A DNA stretch of 41,461 nt from JBBQXY01 sp051004815 (lineage in GTDB: Bacteria > Chloroflexota > Ktedonobacteria > Ktedonobacterales > Ktedonobacteraceae), in assembly GCA_051004815.1 (NCBI GenBank), contig JBPCJY010000213.1, forward strand, positions 1 through 41,461. The letters run 5' to 3'. The notes beneath the pieces were generated by a model that saw only the letters and a program-made list of their open reading frames with translations, ran no database searches and was not told where the DNA came from. Positions 24,716 through 33,283 of this stretch are shown here, piece by piece. A program made the position numbers and the translations under genes. Every line of letters starts with the position of its first letter. Position 1 is the stretch's first letter.

Positions 24716-24791
24716 GCAAATAAGGTCTAGAATACAAGCGAATTTGCAGCCTTATTTGCCGACACATGCAAGTAGCTGATAAAATAAACGT
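24716..24791 (+). promoter_or_regulatory. Inverted repeat and likely leaderless promoter of the methyltransferase
   Basis: GCAAATAAGG (24716-24725) and CCTTATTTGC (24750-24759) are perfect 10-bp arms 24 nt apart. The right arm overlaps a TTGCCG -35-like box (24756-24761), followed after 18 nt by TAAAAT (24780-24785). Transcription would start at or next to the ATG at 24792, and there is no Shine-Dalgarno sequence, so the mRNA may be leaderless. The repeat could be an operator for restriction-modification control or a terminator for the gene before. Confidence 0.5.
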
Positions 24792-25799
24792 ATGAATTAT
24801 GTAGAATACATCAACTCACTGCTTCAGCCGAGAAAGACTAGAAAAGAATTAGTACTTGATCTATTCTCAGGTGCTGGTGGGTTAGCTTTGGGCTTTGAAT
24901 CTGCTGGCTTTGAAACTTTTGGGCTTGAAATAGATGAAGATTGTGTTGCTACTTATTCCAATAACTTAATTGGCAATGCAGAGCAACGGTTACTTACTAT
25001 CGATACTGAATTCCCAAAGGTAGACATCATTATCGGAGGGCCACCCTGCCAGCCGTTTAGCGTTCGCGGGCGGCAGGATGGACTAAATGACACGCGCAAT
25101 GGGTTCCCTACTTTTATAGCTGCTGTGGAAAAAGCTCAACCTGAAATTTGGATGTTTGAGAATGTTCGAGGCTTGATGTACAAAAATAAATTTTACTTTG
25201 ATCAGGTCTTGAGCCAATTAGTCGATCTTGGTTACTACATCACATACAGATTACTAAATACTTCACATTACGGCGTTCCTCAAACCCGTGAACGTGTTGT
25301 AGTAATTGGCACACGCAGGAATCATTATCAGCTTCCAAAACGTAGTAAGGTGGTTCATACTGCTGGCGAAGCAGTTAGCGACCTGATTAATCAAGAAGTA
25401 ACTAATCCAAGATTCCTGACAGCCAGTATGGATCAATATGTTGCTAGATACGAAGCTGCTTCTCACTGCATTACACCGCGTGATCTACATCTGGACAGAC
25501 CTGCACGAACTATGACCTGTCGTAACCTCGCTGCTCCCACAAGTGATATGCACCGGGTGAAACTAGCGGATGGTCGGCGTAGACAGCTAACCGTGCGTGA
25601 AGCCGCCAGATTGCAAAGTTTTCCTGATTGGTTTGAATTCGTTGGTTCTGAAACTAGCCAGTTTTATCAAATTGGGAATGCAGTACCCCCACTTTTTGCT
25701 CATGCACTTGCCCAATCCTTCATTAGTTATTTAGATAAAACTGATGCTGAGGAACGAATATCTGATGTGTCTTGGTTTCAAATGAGTATGATTGGCTAA
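24792..25799 (+). CDS. DNA (cytosine-5) methyltransferase of a type II system
   Basis: A 335-residue m5C methyltransferase with motifs in normal order. Motif I is VLDLFSGAGGLALGFESAGF, motif IV is GGPPCQPFSVRGR (catalytic Cys), motif VI is ENVRG, and motif VIII is QTRERVVVIG. Motif IX is RLQSFPDWF and motif X is QIGNAVPP. The target-recognition region between VIII and IX is short, about 90 residues. It would protect DNA against the nuclease encoded by the next gene, which overlaps it by 28 nt. The gene is AT-rich with codons like AAA, ATA and TTA, unlike its neighbours, which suggests horizontal acquisition. Confidence 0.93.
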   Translation: MNYVEYINSLLQPRKTRKELVLDLFSGAGGLALGFESAGFETFGLEIDEDCVATYSNNLIGNAEQRLLTIDTEFPKVDIIIGGPPCQPFSVRGRQDGLNDTRNGFPTFIAAVEKAQPEIWMFENVRGLMYKNKFYFDQVLSQLVDLGYYITYRLLNTSHYGVPQTRERVVVIGTRRNHYQLPKRSKVVHTAGEAVSDLINQEVTNPRFLTASMDQYVARYEAASHCITPRDLHLDRPARTMTCRNLAAPTSDMHRVKLADGRRRQLTVREAARLQSFPDWFEFVGSETSQFYQIGNAVPPLFAHALAQSFISYLDKTDAEERISDVSWFQMSMIG

Positions 25800-26716
25800 A
25801 CAATTTGGTAGAACCAACAACCGCATTTAAATCAAAAAATGAAGAAGTACAACGTCTGATCACAGAAGCTATAGATGCACTAACTATCCTTGGTATTCCG
25901 TTTGATGGCATTACTTGGCGAGGGATCGAAAGGATTGCTATGGCGTTCTTGGCTACCGGTCAGGTCAATACTACTGACGGATGGGAAAATATAAAAGATT
26001 TACATGACGGCATAATTATGAAGTCCCGTGACATTATCAGGTACAACAATACCTATTTTGAAGAAAAGATTTCATCAGGCTCATATGACGATATCAGAAG
26101 AAAAGATTTGAAATTATTGGTGATCGGCGAAGTGGTTTTAAGAACAAACGAAAACCTTGCAAGAAATGATCCATCCCGTGGATATGCTATCAATCCTGCA
26201 ATTACTGCATACTTACGAAGTGTAGGCAAAGAAGGATGGAAAGGTAGACTACAAGAAGCTACTTCAAGAATTACGACGGCTACCGAAAAGTTAAAGACAA
26301 CAAGGCAAATCCGGCAAATACCTGTAATCCTACCAAGTGGGCTGGAATTAAACCTGTCCCCCGGCAAACACAATGAACTACAAAAAGCTATTATTGAAGA
26401 ATTATTGCCCAGATATGGATATGGAGCAGACGTACTATACATCGGGGATACAGCGGATAAGTTTTTATTTACAAATGAAGTCAAATTAAAGGAGCTAAAC
26501 TTTTTTGAACTAAGTCACGGCGAACTGCCTGACATTGTCGCCTATTCCGAATCAAAGAATTGGCTATATCTGATTGAGGCTGTTCACAGTTCTGGCCCAA
26601 TATCTGAAAATCGCTTACTTGAGTTAAAGCGGCTTACAAAAGACTGTACCTCTGACATCGTTTATATCACGGCTTTTTTGGATCGGGCGAAATTTCGTAG
26701 TTGGGTAAAAAGATAG
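25772..26716 (+). CDS. BsuBI/PstI-type restriction endonuclease (TTG start)
   Basis: About 314 residues. The C-terminal half fits the BsuBI/PstI endonuclease domain. Visible blocks are SPGKHNELQKAIIEELLPRY, DVLYIGDTADKFLF, HGELPDIVAYSESKNWLYLI and EAVHSSGPI, where Asp and Glu-Ala are the likely metal site. VYITAFLDR closes the domain. The N-terminal half (ILGIPFDGITWRGIERIAMAFLA) is the matching helical domain. The likely start is TTG 25772, inside the methyltransferase gene. An in-frame stop just upstream (25763) rules out earlier starts. PstI and BsuBI cut CTGCAG, but the site here is not predictable. Confidence 0.88.
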   Translation: MVSNEYDWLNNLVEPTTAFKSKNEEVQRLITEAIDALTILGIPFDGITWRGIERIAMAFLATGQVNTTDGWENIKDLHDGIIMKSRDIIRYNNTYFEEKISSGSYDDIRRKDLKLLVIGEVVLRTNENLARNDPSRGYAINPAITAYLRSVGKEGWKGRLQEATSRITTATEKLKTTRQIRQIPVILPSGLELNLSPGKHNELQKAIIEELLPRYGYGADVLYIGDTADKFLFTNEVKLKELNFFELSHGELPDIVAYSESKNWLYLIEAVHSSGPISENRLLELKRLTKDCTSDIVYITAFLDRAKFRSWVKR

Positions 26717-26729
26717 CGTGGGAAACCGA

Positions 26730-26755
26730 GGTCTGGATTGCTGAAATACCAGACC
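26730..26755. terminator. Stem-loop after the restriction-modification operon
   Basis: GGTCTGG (26730-26736) pairs with CCAGACC (26749-26755) across a 12-nt loop. It lies between the nuclease gene and the convergent sortase gene. A T-rich stretch follows but no clean U-tract. Confidence 0.45.
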
Positions 26756-26802
26756 ATCTAATTCACTTTAACGGCGTTAAGTTTTTGGGGTCATATATAA
26801 AT

Positions 26803-27441
26803 TCAGGAGACCAGCTTCGTATAGACCACCAGGCGTAAGGTCGTTTGATGTTGACTGGGAATCCAGTCCCCGGCACAGGTGATCAGATTGAGGTAATTAC
26901 CGCCATTGTTGCCGAAGATGTTTTGCAGGGGCGCGGCCTGCGGCGGATAGAAGGTCACCTGGAGCACACGGAAGTGCAACGTCTTTCCTTGTGAGGCGAT
27001 CACCATCACCGAGTCGCCGCTGTGGAGATTGCGCAGGTTCCAGAAGATAGCTGGATAGCCGCCCGGACGATCAAGATGCCCATCGATGACGGCACTTCCC
27101 TTGTCTCCTGGATGCGTTCCCATATCGTACCAGCCGGTATCGTCCCACGGATGACCTGTGGGTGTGGCAAGCTCGCCATTAGCGAGAATGCTGACCTTTT
27201 CAATGGTTGCATTCACGCCAATGGCGGGAATAATCAGGCGTGTAGGAGATGGTGTACTGCCCCCTTGCATCGCCTGGACTGTAGCATGCGATGAAAGTGT
27301 GGGAGGTGTGCTATGAACTGTTTGCGTTGCGTTAGCCGGAGACGTAGCCCTCAGTGTGGGTGTGGACAGTAGCCCACACCCACTGAGCGCAAGCACCAGT
27401 AATAGCACCAAGACAGAAAATCGCAACTGAACAGTAAGCAT
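26803..27441 (-). CDS. Sortase (class F/D-like), lipoprotein-type N-terminus
   Basis: A 212-residue transpeptidase from the ATG at 27441, which has GAGGA 5 nt upstream (the frame opens at 27471). Residues 1-20 are a signal segment ending LALSGC, a lipobox, so the enzyme may be a lipoprotein rather than a simple single-pass protein. After a Thr/Ser/Pro linker the catalytic domain has IPAIGVNATIEKV, VIDGHLD (catalytic His), LNLITCAGDW (catalytic Cys, about residue 189) and TTLRLVVYT (catalytic Arg). Sortases join cell-wall proteins to peptidoglycan outside the membrane. It follows the DUF4397 gene by 11 nt, and that product is a likely substrate. Confidence 0.87.
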   Translation of the reverse strand: MLTVQLRFSVLVLLLVLALSGCGLLSTPTLRATSPANATQTVHSTPPTLSSHATVQAMQGGSTPSPTRLIIPAIGVNATIEKVSILANGELATPTGHPWDDTGWYDMGTHPGDKGSAVIDGHLDRPGGYPAIFWNLRNLHSGDSVMVIASQGKTLHFRVLQVTFYPPQAAPLQNIFGNNGGNYLNLITCAGDWIPSQHQTTLRLVVYTKLVS

Positions 27442-27452
27442 CAATGTCCTCT

Positions 27453-28349
27453 TTACTGCGTCCGACCGCATGCCTTTGCACTCGCACGGCGGGAAATGAT
27501 TATCACGCCGGTGATCGCTCCCAGCAGTGCCAGGATGGGTAGTGTCCAGGGCAAGGAAGCGGGCGATGGCGACAATGGTGCGGAGACTGGCTGAGCATGT
27601 GGATCGCTGCCAGTGCCGGGCATTCCCGGTATACCGGTGAGTTGCGCCTGAATAAATTGCAGCTTTCCATTGCTGCTTCCGTTGTTGATCTGACTGATGG
27701 CGAAGATGCTGGTGACTGTCCAGGGTTTCAACTGGGACGCGATGGGTGTGGTCGTGTCATTCTGTGTTGCCATCACGTTGAATGTGTAGGAGCCAGGAGG
27801 AATGCTCACGTAGTCGCTGGCCTGCGCGTAGGGCAATCCGCTGATGAGCATATTTCCCCTTGAATTCACGTCTACGCTGCCTGTACCCGGCGACATATGA
27901 TAGACGCGTACTTTCGCGAGATTACCAGCAACCTGATTATTGTCCGCGAAGATAGGCAGCGATAGACCTGTCGCCCGCGTTCCAAGTGCTACAGCGGTAT
28001 AGGGTATTCCGGCTTGCAGGGAGATGGTCTGTGAGAGAACTATGGCGTTGGTTCCTGTGCCGATCACTGCTATCTGTAGTTTGTGCGAACCCGCTACGGT
28101 CGGTATATAACCTGTTACCGTACCGTATTGGAAATTGCTCAAAATTTTCGTGCCATCCATGAAGACATCGACGATCCCTGCATCGGGTGAAGCGTGAAAA
28201 ATACGCACAAACGACCATGCCTCGGCAGAAGCTGACGCGGTCTGCATTCCTATCATCCCTATGGAGAGCACCATGAGTAGGGCAAACATGCTGCATGCGA
28301 GCAGTACGCGCCGTCCGAGCGAGGCGAGCAAGCATTTCATTTTTAGCAT
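27453..28349 (-). CDS. DUF4397 surface protein with C-terminal anchor
   Basis: A 298-residue exported protein from the ATG at 28349, behind a strong AAAGGAGG. A signal peptide (LLACSMFALLMVLSIGMIG...ASASA) is followed by two DUF4397-type beta-sandwich halves. The first is VRIFHASPDAGIVDVFMDG and the second VRVYHMSPGTGSVDVNSRG. The C-terminus has a Pro/Ser linker, SLPWTLPILALLGAITGV and a basic tail (SRRASAKACGR). The layout of short motif, hydrophobic helix and positive tail resembles a sortase signal in which LPWTL takes the place of LPxTG. The next gene is a sortase. A plain membrane anchor is the alternative. Confidence 0.8.
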   Translation of the reverse strand: MLKMKCLLASLGRRVLLACSMFALLMVLSIGMIGMQTASASAEAWSFVRIFHASPDAGIVDVFMDGTKILSNFQYGTVTGYIPTVAGSHKLQIAVIGTGTNAIVLSQTISLQAGIPYTAVALGTRATGLSLPIFADNNQVAGNLAKVRVYHMSPGTGSVDVNSRGNMLISGLPYAQASDYVSIPPGSYTFNVMATQNDTTTPIASQLKPWTVTSIFAISQINNGSSNGKLQFIQAQLTGIPGMPGTGSDPHAQPVSAPLSPSPASLPWTLPILALLGAITGVIIISRRASAKACGRTQ

Positions 28350-28741
28350 CGTATCCTCCTTTCCCTTTTCTGTAACTCTTCTCAAAACAACTGTCATAGA
28401 AAGATACGTTTCTATTAATTATATGGATGTATCCGGTTACGCACGTAGTAATTATTTCATCGGTAGACCATTTCTATGAATTTCACTCATCCATAAGTAA
28501 AATGATGTAATCTGACATATCTTTCCTGGCGTAATAATCAGTCAGAAGCGATACGAATGTTGCTTATGCGCCCACCGTGGACAACCACAACGTAACGCTC
28601 TATGCAGCTTCTTTCTTGAGCAAGCGGCTCTCGAAGCAAGGTGTAGAAGATTCTTTAAGTGTTTTTTAGAGAGCGATCATCACATGTGTTTAGACAGTGT
28701 CAGGATACGACACAACTATCAGGAAAGGTCAGGCTAATTTC
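28350..28741. other. Gene-free divergent spacer
   Basis: 392 bp between the divergent DUF4397 and ferritin-like genes. It should hold a promoter for each, but only weak boxes are visible (for example CTGACA near 28513 and a TAATAAT near 28533). A CACATGTG palindrome sits at about 28681. No gene or RNA could be recognised. Confidence 0.4.
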
Positions 28742-29590
28742 ATGGACAAAATCTCGAAGGAAGCAGCCACAGAGCAATTGCTGGCGTCATTTGCCAGAGC
28801 GCGGTCCCGCCGTTCACTCTTAAAGGGTGCTGTTGCTGCCACCGGAGCGGTAGCGGGTGTTGGTGCCCTCTCTGCCTTGCCCGCCTTTGCGAAGGTGACA
28901 GGCGGCAATGGTCTCTATGACAGTGCCAGTCGCGCCAGTGGGGCGGGCGTCGGCAGCGCATTCAAGTTCAACAAGCCAGCAGTCGATACTCCCGCGACGA
29001 TTCTGACCGTTGCTCGCACTGCCGAGCAGTTGGCGGTCACGTTTTACACCAATGGCATCGCCAACGCCTCTCAGTTGGGCATCAGCGGCAACGACCTGAA
29101 CGACCTCAAGTCTTTCCTGGTCGAGGAGCAGATTCACCAGCAGTTCTTCACCGCTAATGGTGGAGCCTCGTTGGCCGAAACCTTCAGTTTCCCGCATGGT
29201 GCGCAGACATTTACCGACATGAACACGTTTATCGCGACACAGCAGCAATTAGAAGGCGTGTTTGACTCGGCATTCCTGGCGGCTGTGCTGGAATTCGCGC
29301 AGATGGGACGCCCCGACCTCGCTCAACTCTCAGCGCAGATCGCGATGGTTGAGGAAGCACATCGTGTGCTGGGGCGTCGGCTCGGTGGCTTCACCCCTTC
29401 TGAGGACGAGGTGTACGCCCCCGCACTGCTCGCTACTGTTGGCGATGCGCCCGCGCTGGTGCAGAAGGCCGGATACCTCAGCCCGACAAGCGGCAATAGC
29501 TATACCTATCAGCAGGTCAGCACGTCGTTTAGCGGATTGCAGTACACGAAACCTTTCACCGCCGGTAACACGGCTATCGGTAACGGTTAA
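28742..29590 (+). CDS. Tat-exported ferritin-like domain protein
   Basis: A 282-residue protein from the ATG at 28742 (the frame opens at a GTG at 28697). The N-terminus has a twin-arginine signal: SRRSLLKGAVAATGAVAG followed by ALSALPAFA, a cleavage site. The mature part is a four-helix ferritin-like bundle with Glu/His ligands visible in FLVEEQIHQQFF and AQIAMVEEAHRVLGRR, which suggests a di-iron or related metal centre. Such exported proteins are common in Ktedonobacteria and Actinobacteria and their function is unproven. Export by Tat implies that the protein folds, possibly with its metal, before secretion. A strong hairpin follows the stop. Confidence 0.82.
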   Translation: MDKISKEAATEQLLASFARARSRRSLLKGAVAATGAVAGVGALSALPAFAKVTGGNGLYDSASRASGAGVGSAFKFNKPAVDTPATILTVARTAEQLAVTFYTNGIANASQLGISGNDLNDLKSFLVEEQIHQQFFTANGGASLAETFSFPHGAQTFTDMNTFIATQQQLEGVFDSAFLAAVLEFAQMGRPDLAQLSAQIAMVEEAHRVLGRRLGGFTPSEDEVYAPALLATVGDAPALVQKAGYLSPTSGNSYTYQQVSTSFSGLQYTKPFTAGNTAIGNG

Positions 29591-29614
29591 TCCAGTTCAG
29601 GGAACTCACGTAGC

Positions 29615-29644
29615 TACCTGGCATCTCATACGAGATGCCAGGTA
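29615..29644 (+). terminator. Perfect 13-bp hairpin between the ferritin-like and L,D-transpeptidase genes
   Basis: TACCTGGCATCTC (29615-29627), loop ATAC, GAGATGCCAGGTA (29632-29644). No U-tract follows and the next start codon is only 23 nt away. It may be an RNA stabiliser or a control point as well as a terminator. Confidence 0.6.
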
Positions 29645-29666
29645 AGCCTGGGAAAGAAACGCGACC

Positions 29667-31730
29667 ATGCTACAGGTATCTCTATTGCGACGTTTTTGTA
29701 CTCAATGCGGCACGGCTATTGATAGCGACCCACATGATCAACATGCCTGTCCAAATTGCGGCATAGAGCTTCATGCCATAAGCATTCCAGGTACTCAAGA
29801 CGCTCAGTTGGAGCAGCAGGAAGGTTTTGCGGACTCAGGCGCGACGATTCGGGTAGCGGTACGACCTGTACGTGGTTTGCTCATGAATGAGCAGCCAGAA
29901 TCAGCCCTCGCTGACGAGGATGATGATAAGACGGTGCGTGCCTCGACACGCATATCTTCACGTATCTACATGCAAGCAGCCCTGCGGGAGGATGAGAAAA
30001 GGAAGGGCGTAAGCATTCACAAACCCTGGAAACGCACAGCGAAAAAGACGTTGGTACAGATTGGCTGTGGCGTAGGGGTGTTTCTGGTGCTCTCCCTGCT
30101 TGTGTTGGGCGTCACCAGCTCTATCCACAATCCGCATGACGCGCAACCTGTCGTGCGGAGCAAAGCGCAACTTGATCGTCTCATCTCACAGGCACGAGTA
30201 ATTGGGGTACCGGCATCGCTACTACAGTCAGTAATCAAGCAGGAGCAACAACTGAATAGCTCTTATAGCTCTTTATTCACCACCGATCCGTTAGATACAC
30301 ATGCAAGCCAAAATCTCATCATAGGCTATCAGCACCTGAGCGACCGCGTACCGGACATCGTTGCACAGGCGGCACAGCAGGCGCAAACGCGAGCGCAGCA
30401 GGATATGCAAAACTTTCAAACAACCCTCACGCGCACAACAATGCAGCAAACTGGCAATGTCGATAGCTTTTCAGGGCAGTTCAGCCAGGATCAGTTGGCG
30501 TTAAGTACGGCGCGGACGCCACAGGACTACGGAACAATCAGTCAGAATGCGCGTGAAGGCGTCCTATCCCTCGCCACTATGGAGACAGCGCAGGGCCAGT
30601 TAGCCGATTTCAACACGACGATAGCCAAATTAAAGGCGGCACGCATCGATGTGACGGCTATGGAGGCCGAGTACCAGAACGATCTGCAAGTCTTTGCGAG
30701 TGCCACGCAACTGCAATCTTTTCAAAATCTCAGTACACTGATCGATGCGCAGTATCAGCAGACCGTCGTTGGTTCAGTACAATCCTTTCCGTATGTGAGC
30801 GTGACCAGGCTGAATGAGTTTGAGACACAGATACGCCAGCTCAAAACCTACGGCGTTAACGTCAGCGACTACCAGGCGCGGCTCAACGCCGACCAGGTGG
30901 CAGTGGAACAGGCTAAGACGGTCTTTGACGACCTGGTGTTTCTCAAGCAAATTGACGCAGATATGGCATCGATGCATGGTGTGCTGGTGCAGGGCGAAGC
31001 ACGTTACCTGGTCCAGCAGTATCACCAGCAAGTCAATGCCTGGGCGAAGGCGCACCCGTACTATGATAGCTTCGATGGACATAGCTATGCCCTCGACAGT
31101 GGCTACATGCAGCAAGGCATTGCCGCGGGCATCGATAGCGATCTTGCCAGCGCGGGATCGACAGCCGATTTTACAGCGATGGTGGACGAGGCACAAAATG
31201 CTCTCTTCAACCTGCGCATGTTTGAGACCGACTACAACGATCATACACCCTACAACCAAGTACATCAGACCGATCTTCAAATGCTTAATCACTACAAGCT
31301 GCAAAAGCGGACAGTGCTGATGATTTCGCTGGTGGAGCAGGCCATGCGCATCTATCAGAACGGCAAGCTGCTGCGCTCCTTCTCCGCGACGACGGGCCGT
31401 GCGGAACGGCCCTCGCCGCCGGGCGTCTGGGCGGTGCTTGACCGCAAGTCGCCGATCATCTTTCAGTCGGGAGACCCCAAAGGCTCGCCCTACTGGTTCC
31501 CTGATACGCCGATCAACTATGCCATCCTGTACCACTACGGCGGCGACTATGTGCATGATGCCTGGTGGCGTGAGAGCTTTGGTCCTGGCACCCAGTTCCC
31601 ACACCAGGATGCTGGCGGAGATACGTCCTACAACTTCGACGGCAGTCATGGCTGTGTCAACCTGTCCGAAAGCGATGCCGCCTGGGTCTACCAACATACC
31701 GACTGGAATACGCTGATCGTCATTTATTAG
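29667..31730 (+). CDS. Zinc-ribbon membrane protein with C-terminal L,D-transpeptidase domain
   Basis: A 687-residue protein. Residues about 11-34 form a zinc ribbon (CTQCG...CPNCG) that would be cytosolic. About 100 residues later one membrane helix (GCGVGVFLVLSLLVLGV) crosses to the outside. Residues about 160-540 are long, Gln/Ala-rich and helical, probably a coiled-coil stalk. The C-terminal 140 residues are a YkuD-type L,D-transpeptidase: AMRIYQNGKLLRSFSATTG, GVWAVL and SHGCVNLSESDAAWVY, with C663 the catalytic cysteine. These enzymes make 3-3 crosslinks in peptidoglycan or attach proteins to it. The cytosolic zinc ribbon is unusual for the family. A membrane protein kinase gene follows after 76 nt. 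Confidence 0.88.
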   Translation: MLQVSLLRRFCTQCGTAIDSDPHDQHACPNCGIELHAISIPGTQDAQLEQQEGFADSGATIRVAVRPVRGLLMNEQPESALADEDDDKTVRASTRISSRIYMQAALREDEKRKGVSIHKPWKRTAKKTLVQIGCGVGVFLVLSLLVLGVTSSIHNPHDAQPVVRSKAQLDRLISQARVIGVPASLLQSVIKQEQQLNSSYSSLFTTDPLDTHASQNLIIGYQHLSDRVPDIVAQAAQQAQTRAQQDMQNFQTTLTRTTMQQTGNVDSFSGQFSQDQLALSTARTPQDYGTISQNAREGVLSLATMETAQGQLADFNTTIAKLKAARIDVTAMEAEYQNDLQVFASATQLQSFQNLSTLIDAQYQQTVVGSVQSFPYVSVTRLNEFETQIRQLKTYGVNVSDYQARLNADQVAVEQAKTVFDDLVFLKQIDADMASMHGVLVQGEARYLVQQYHQQVNAWAKAHPYYDSFDGHSYALDSGYMQQGIAAGIDSDLASAGSTADFTAMVDEAQNALFNLRMFETDYNDHTPYNQVHQTDLQMLNHYKLQKRTVLMISLVEQAMRIYQNGKLLRSFSATTGRAERPSPPGVWAVLDRKSPIIFQSGDPKGSPYWFPDTPINYAILYHYGGDYVHDAWWRESFGPGTQFPHQDAGGDTSYNFDGSHGCVNLSESDAAWVYQHTDWNTLIVIY

Positions 31731-31806
31731 TCCCATGTACGATAGTCATGTAAGGTGAGGTACGGAATGATTGTCTGTTGAGACAAGACGAGATGAAGGA
31801 ATGCAG

Positions 31807-33282
31807 ATGGTAGAGGACATCTATTATGTTGGATCGGTCATACAGGATCGTTACCTGGTTGAAGACATCCTCGGCATGGGTGGATTCAGTATCGTGTACC
31901 TGGTGCGAGACCAACAGCTTACCAATGAGCAGTCGCAGAAGCAGGAGGTTCCTGGAAACCGCTTCGCGCTGAAGATGTCAACAGATCGCAATAAACTAGA
32001 GCTGTCGCGTTTCCTCTTTGAGGGGGAGTTATTGACGCGCCTGCATCACCATGCCTTGCCTCGTATCCATCGCGTATTCGAGGATGAGACCTCTCATCGC
32101 ACCTGCATTTTGATGGATTATGTTGAGGGAACAAATCTCAATATCCTGCGCAAGCGACAACCAGAAGACCGGTTCTCTCTTTCAGAGACACTGGCAGTTC
32201 TGGCCCCGGTTGTGGAGGCCCTTGCCTATCTCCACGCGCAGCCCTCTCCCATCATCCATCGTGATGTCAAGCCGGCCAACCTGATTGCGCAGAAAGATGG
32301 AACGGGTGCGGTGCTGGTCGATTTTGGCATTGCCAAAGAATATGAGATGGATGCGACCACGACAGCCGTTCGCCATTGTTCGCCCGGCTACGGTGCTCCC
32401 GAACAATACAGCAGCATCGGCACCGATCAGCGAACCGATATCTACGGCCTGGGTGCCACGATCTACGCCCTACTCACCGGCTCGGTTCCCGTGGATGCGC
32501 TCCAACGGGCCACGAAACTGGCGAGCAAGGAGATAGATCCACTCATCCCCGCTCATCAACTCGTGCCATCTATTCCCACTCATGTCTCTGCTGCCCTTCA
32601 GCGTGCCATGTCTATCGGCATGGGGAAGCGTTTCTCCAGTGTGGGAGAGTTCTGGCACGCTGTACAGGCGGTGGATACGGGCGGACTGGATGATGCCATT
32701 ACCCTGGACGACCGCAGATCGGGGCGAATGGATCGGGTGGATCGGCGGCAGAGATGGGGTGGTCGCCCTGGTCGCTTGCGATTACTGCTGCTTGCGGCAC
32801 TTGCATTATTGCTCGTAGGCGGCCTGGCTTTTGGATTTGGTACATATGTGAGAGGAAATCATAGCTTCGGGGCCATCGGTTCATCTTCATCGCATGGACA
32901 AGGGATTTCTATTGCCAAACCGACAGTCGTGCCTCCTACTCGTGTGGTGCCGCGCTTCTATCCTGTTCTGGCTCAGAGGTATGATGGCTCCGTTCGTGAC
33001 CTGCTCACAAGCGTAACCACGTCGCTCACCATTACAAGCATCCAGCAAAACAATGAGCAGATCAGCGGCTCCTTTAGTGGGCTGCACACGCAAGGCTCAT
33101 TTACAGGCGTGCTTGACACGTCCCGGCATATCTTTTTTACCGTTTCAGGGCAGCCTCCGCTCTTTTTCCAAGGGGCGGTCCGCTCTGACGGCAACCTCGT
33201 TGGCAACTATTGCACCGTCGATTCCGCCGGGCAATGTGTTGGCAACTACGGCATCTGGAGCCTTGCACCAGTGGATGCGTAA
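31807..33282 (+). CDS. Membrane Ser/Thr protein kinase (Hanks type)
   Basis: A 491-residue protein from the ATG at 31807, which has AAGGA 6 nt upstream (the frame opens at a TTG at 31771). The kinase domain spans residues 17-290: glycine loop LGMGGFSIVYLV, ATP lysine K56 in FALKM, catalytic loop HRDVKPANL (151-159), DFGIA (172-176) and the APE motif (197-199). An Arg-rich segment leads to one membrane helix at about 323-347 (LLLAALALLLVGGLAFGFG). The extracellular part of about 140 residues is a small beta-rich domain with no PASTA repeats. All catalytic residues are present, so it should be active. It may control wall enzymes such as the neighbouring transpeptidase, which is inference from position. 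Confidence 0.9.
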   Translation: MVEDIYYVGSVIQDRYLVEDILGMGGFSIVYLVRDQQLTNEQSQKQEVPGNRFALKMSTDRNKLELSRFLFEGELLTRLHHHALPRIHRVFEDETSHRTCILMDYVEGTNLNILRKRQPEDRFSLSETLAVLAPVVEALAYLHAQPSPIIHRDVKPANLIAQKDGTGAVLVDFGIAKEYEMDATTTAVRHCSPGYGAPEQYSSIGTDQRTDIYGLGATIYALLTGSVPVDALQRATKLASKEIDPLIPAHQLVPSIPTHVSAALQRAMSIGMGKRFSSVGEFWHAVQAVDTGGLDDAITLDDRRSGRMDRVDRRQRWGGRPGRLRLLLLAALALLLVGGLAFGFGTYVRGNHSFGAIGSSSSHGQGISIAKPTVVPPTRVVPRFYPVLAQRYDGSVRDLLTSVTTSLTITSIQQNNEQISGSFSGLHTQGSFTGVLDTSRHIFFTVSGQPPLFFQGAVRSDGNLVGNYCTVDSAGQCVGNYGIWSLAPVDA

Positions 33283-33283
33283 C

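Noticed and set aside
30774..31736. 320-codon open frame antisense to the L,D-transpeptidase gene
   Set aside because: It shadows the real gene in the opposite strand, has no ribosome site or known domain, and the sense frame has all the catalytic motifs.
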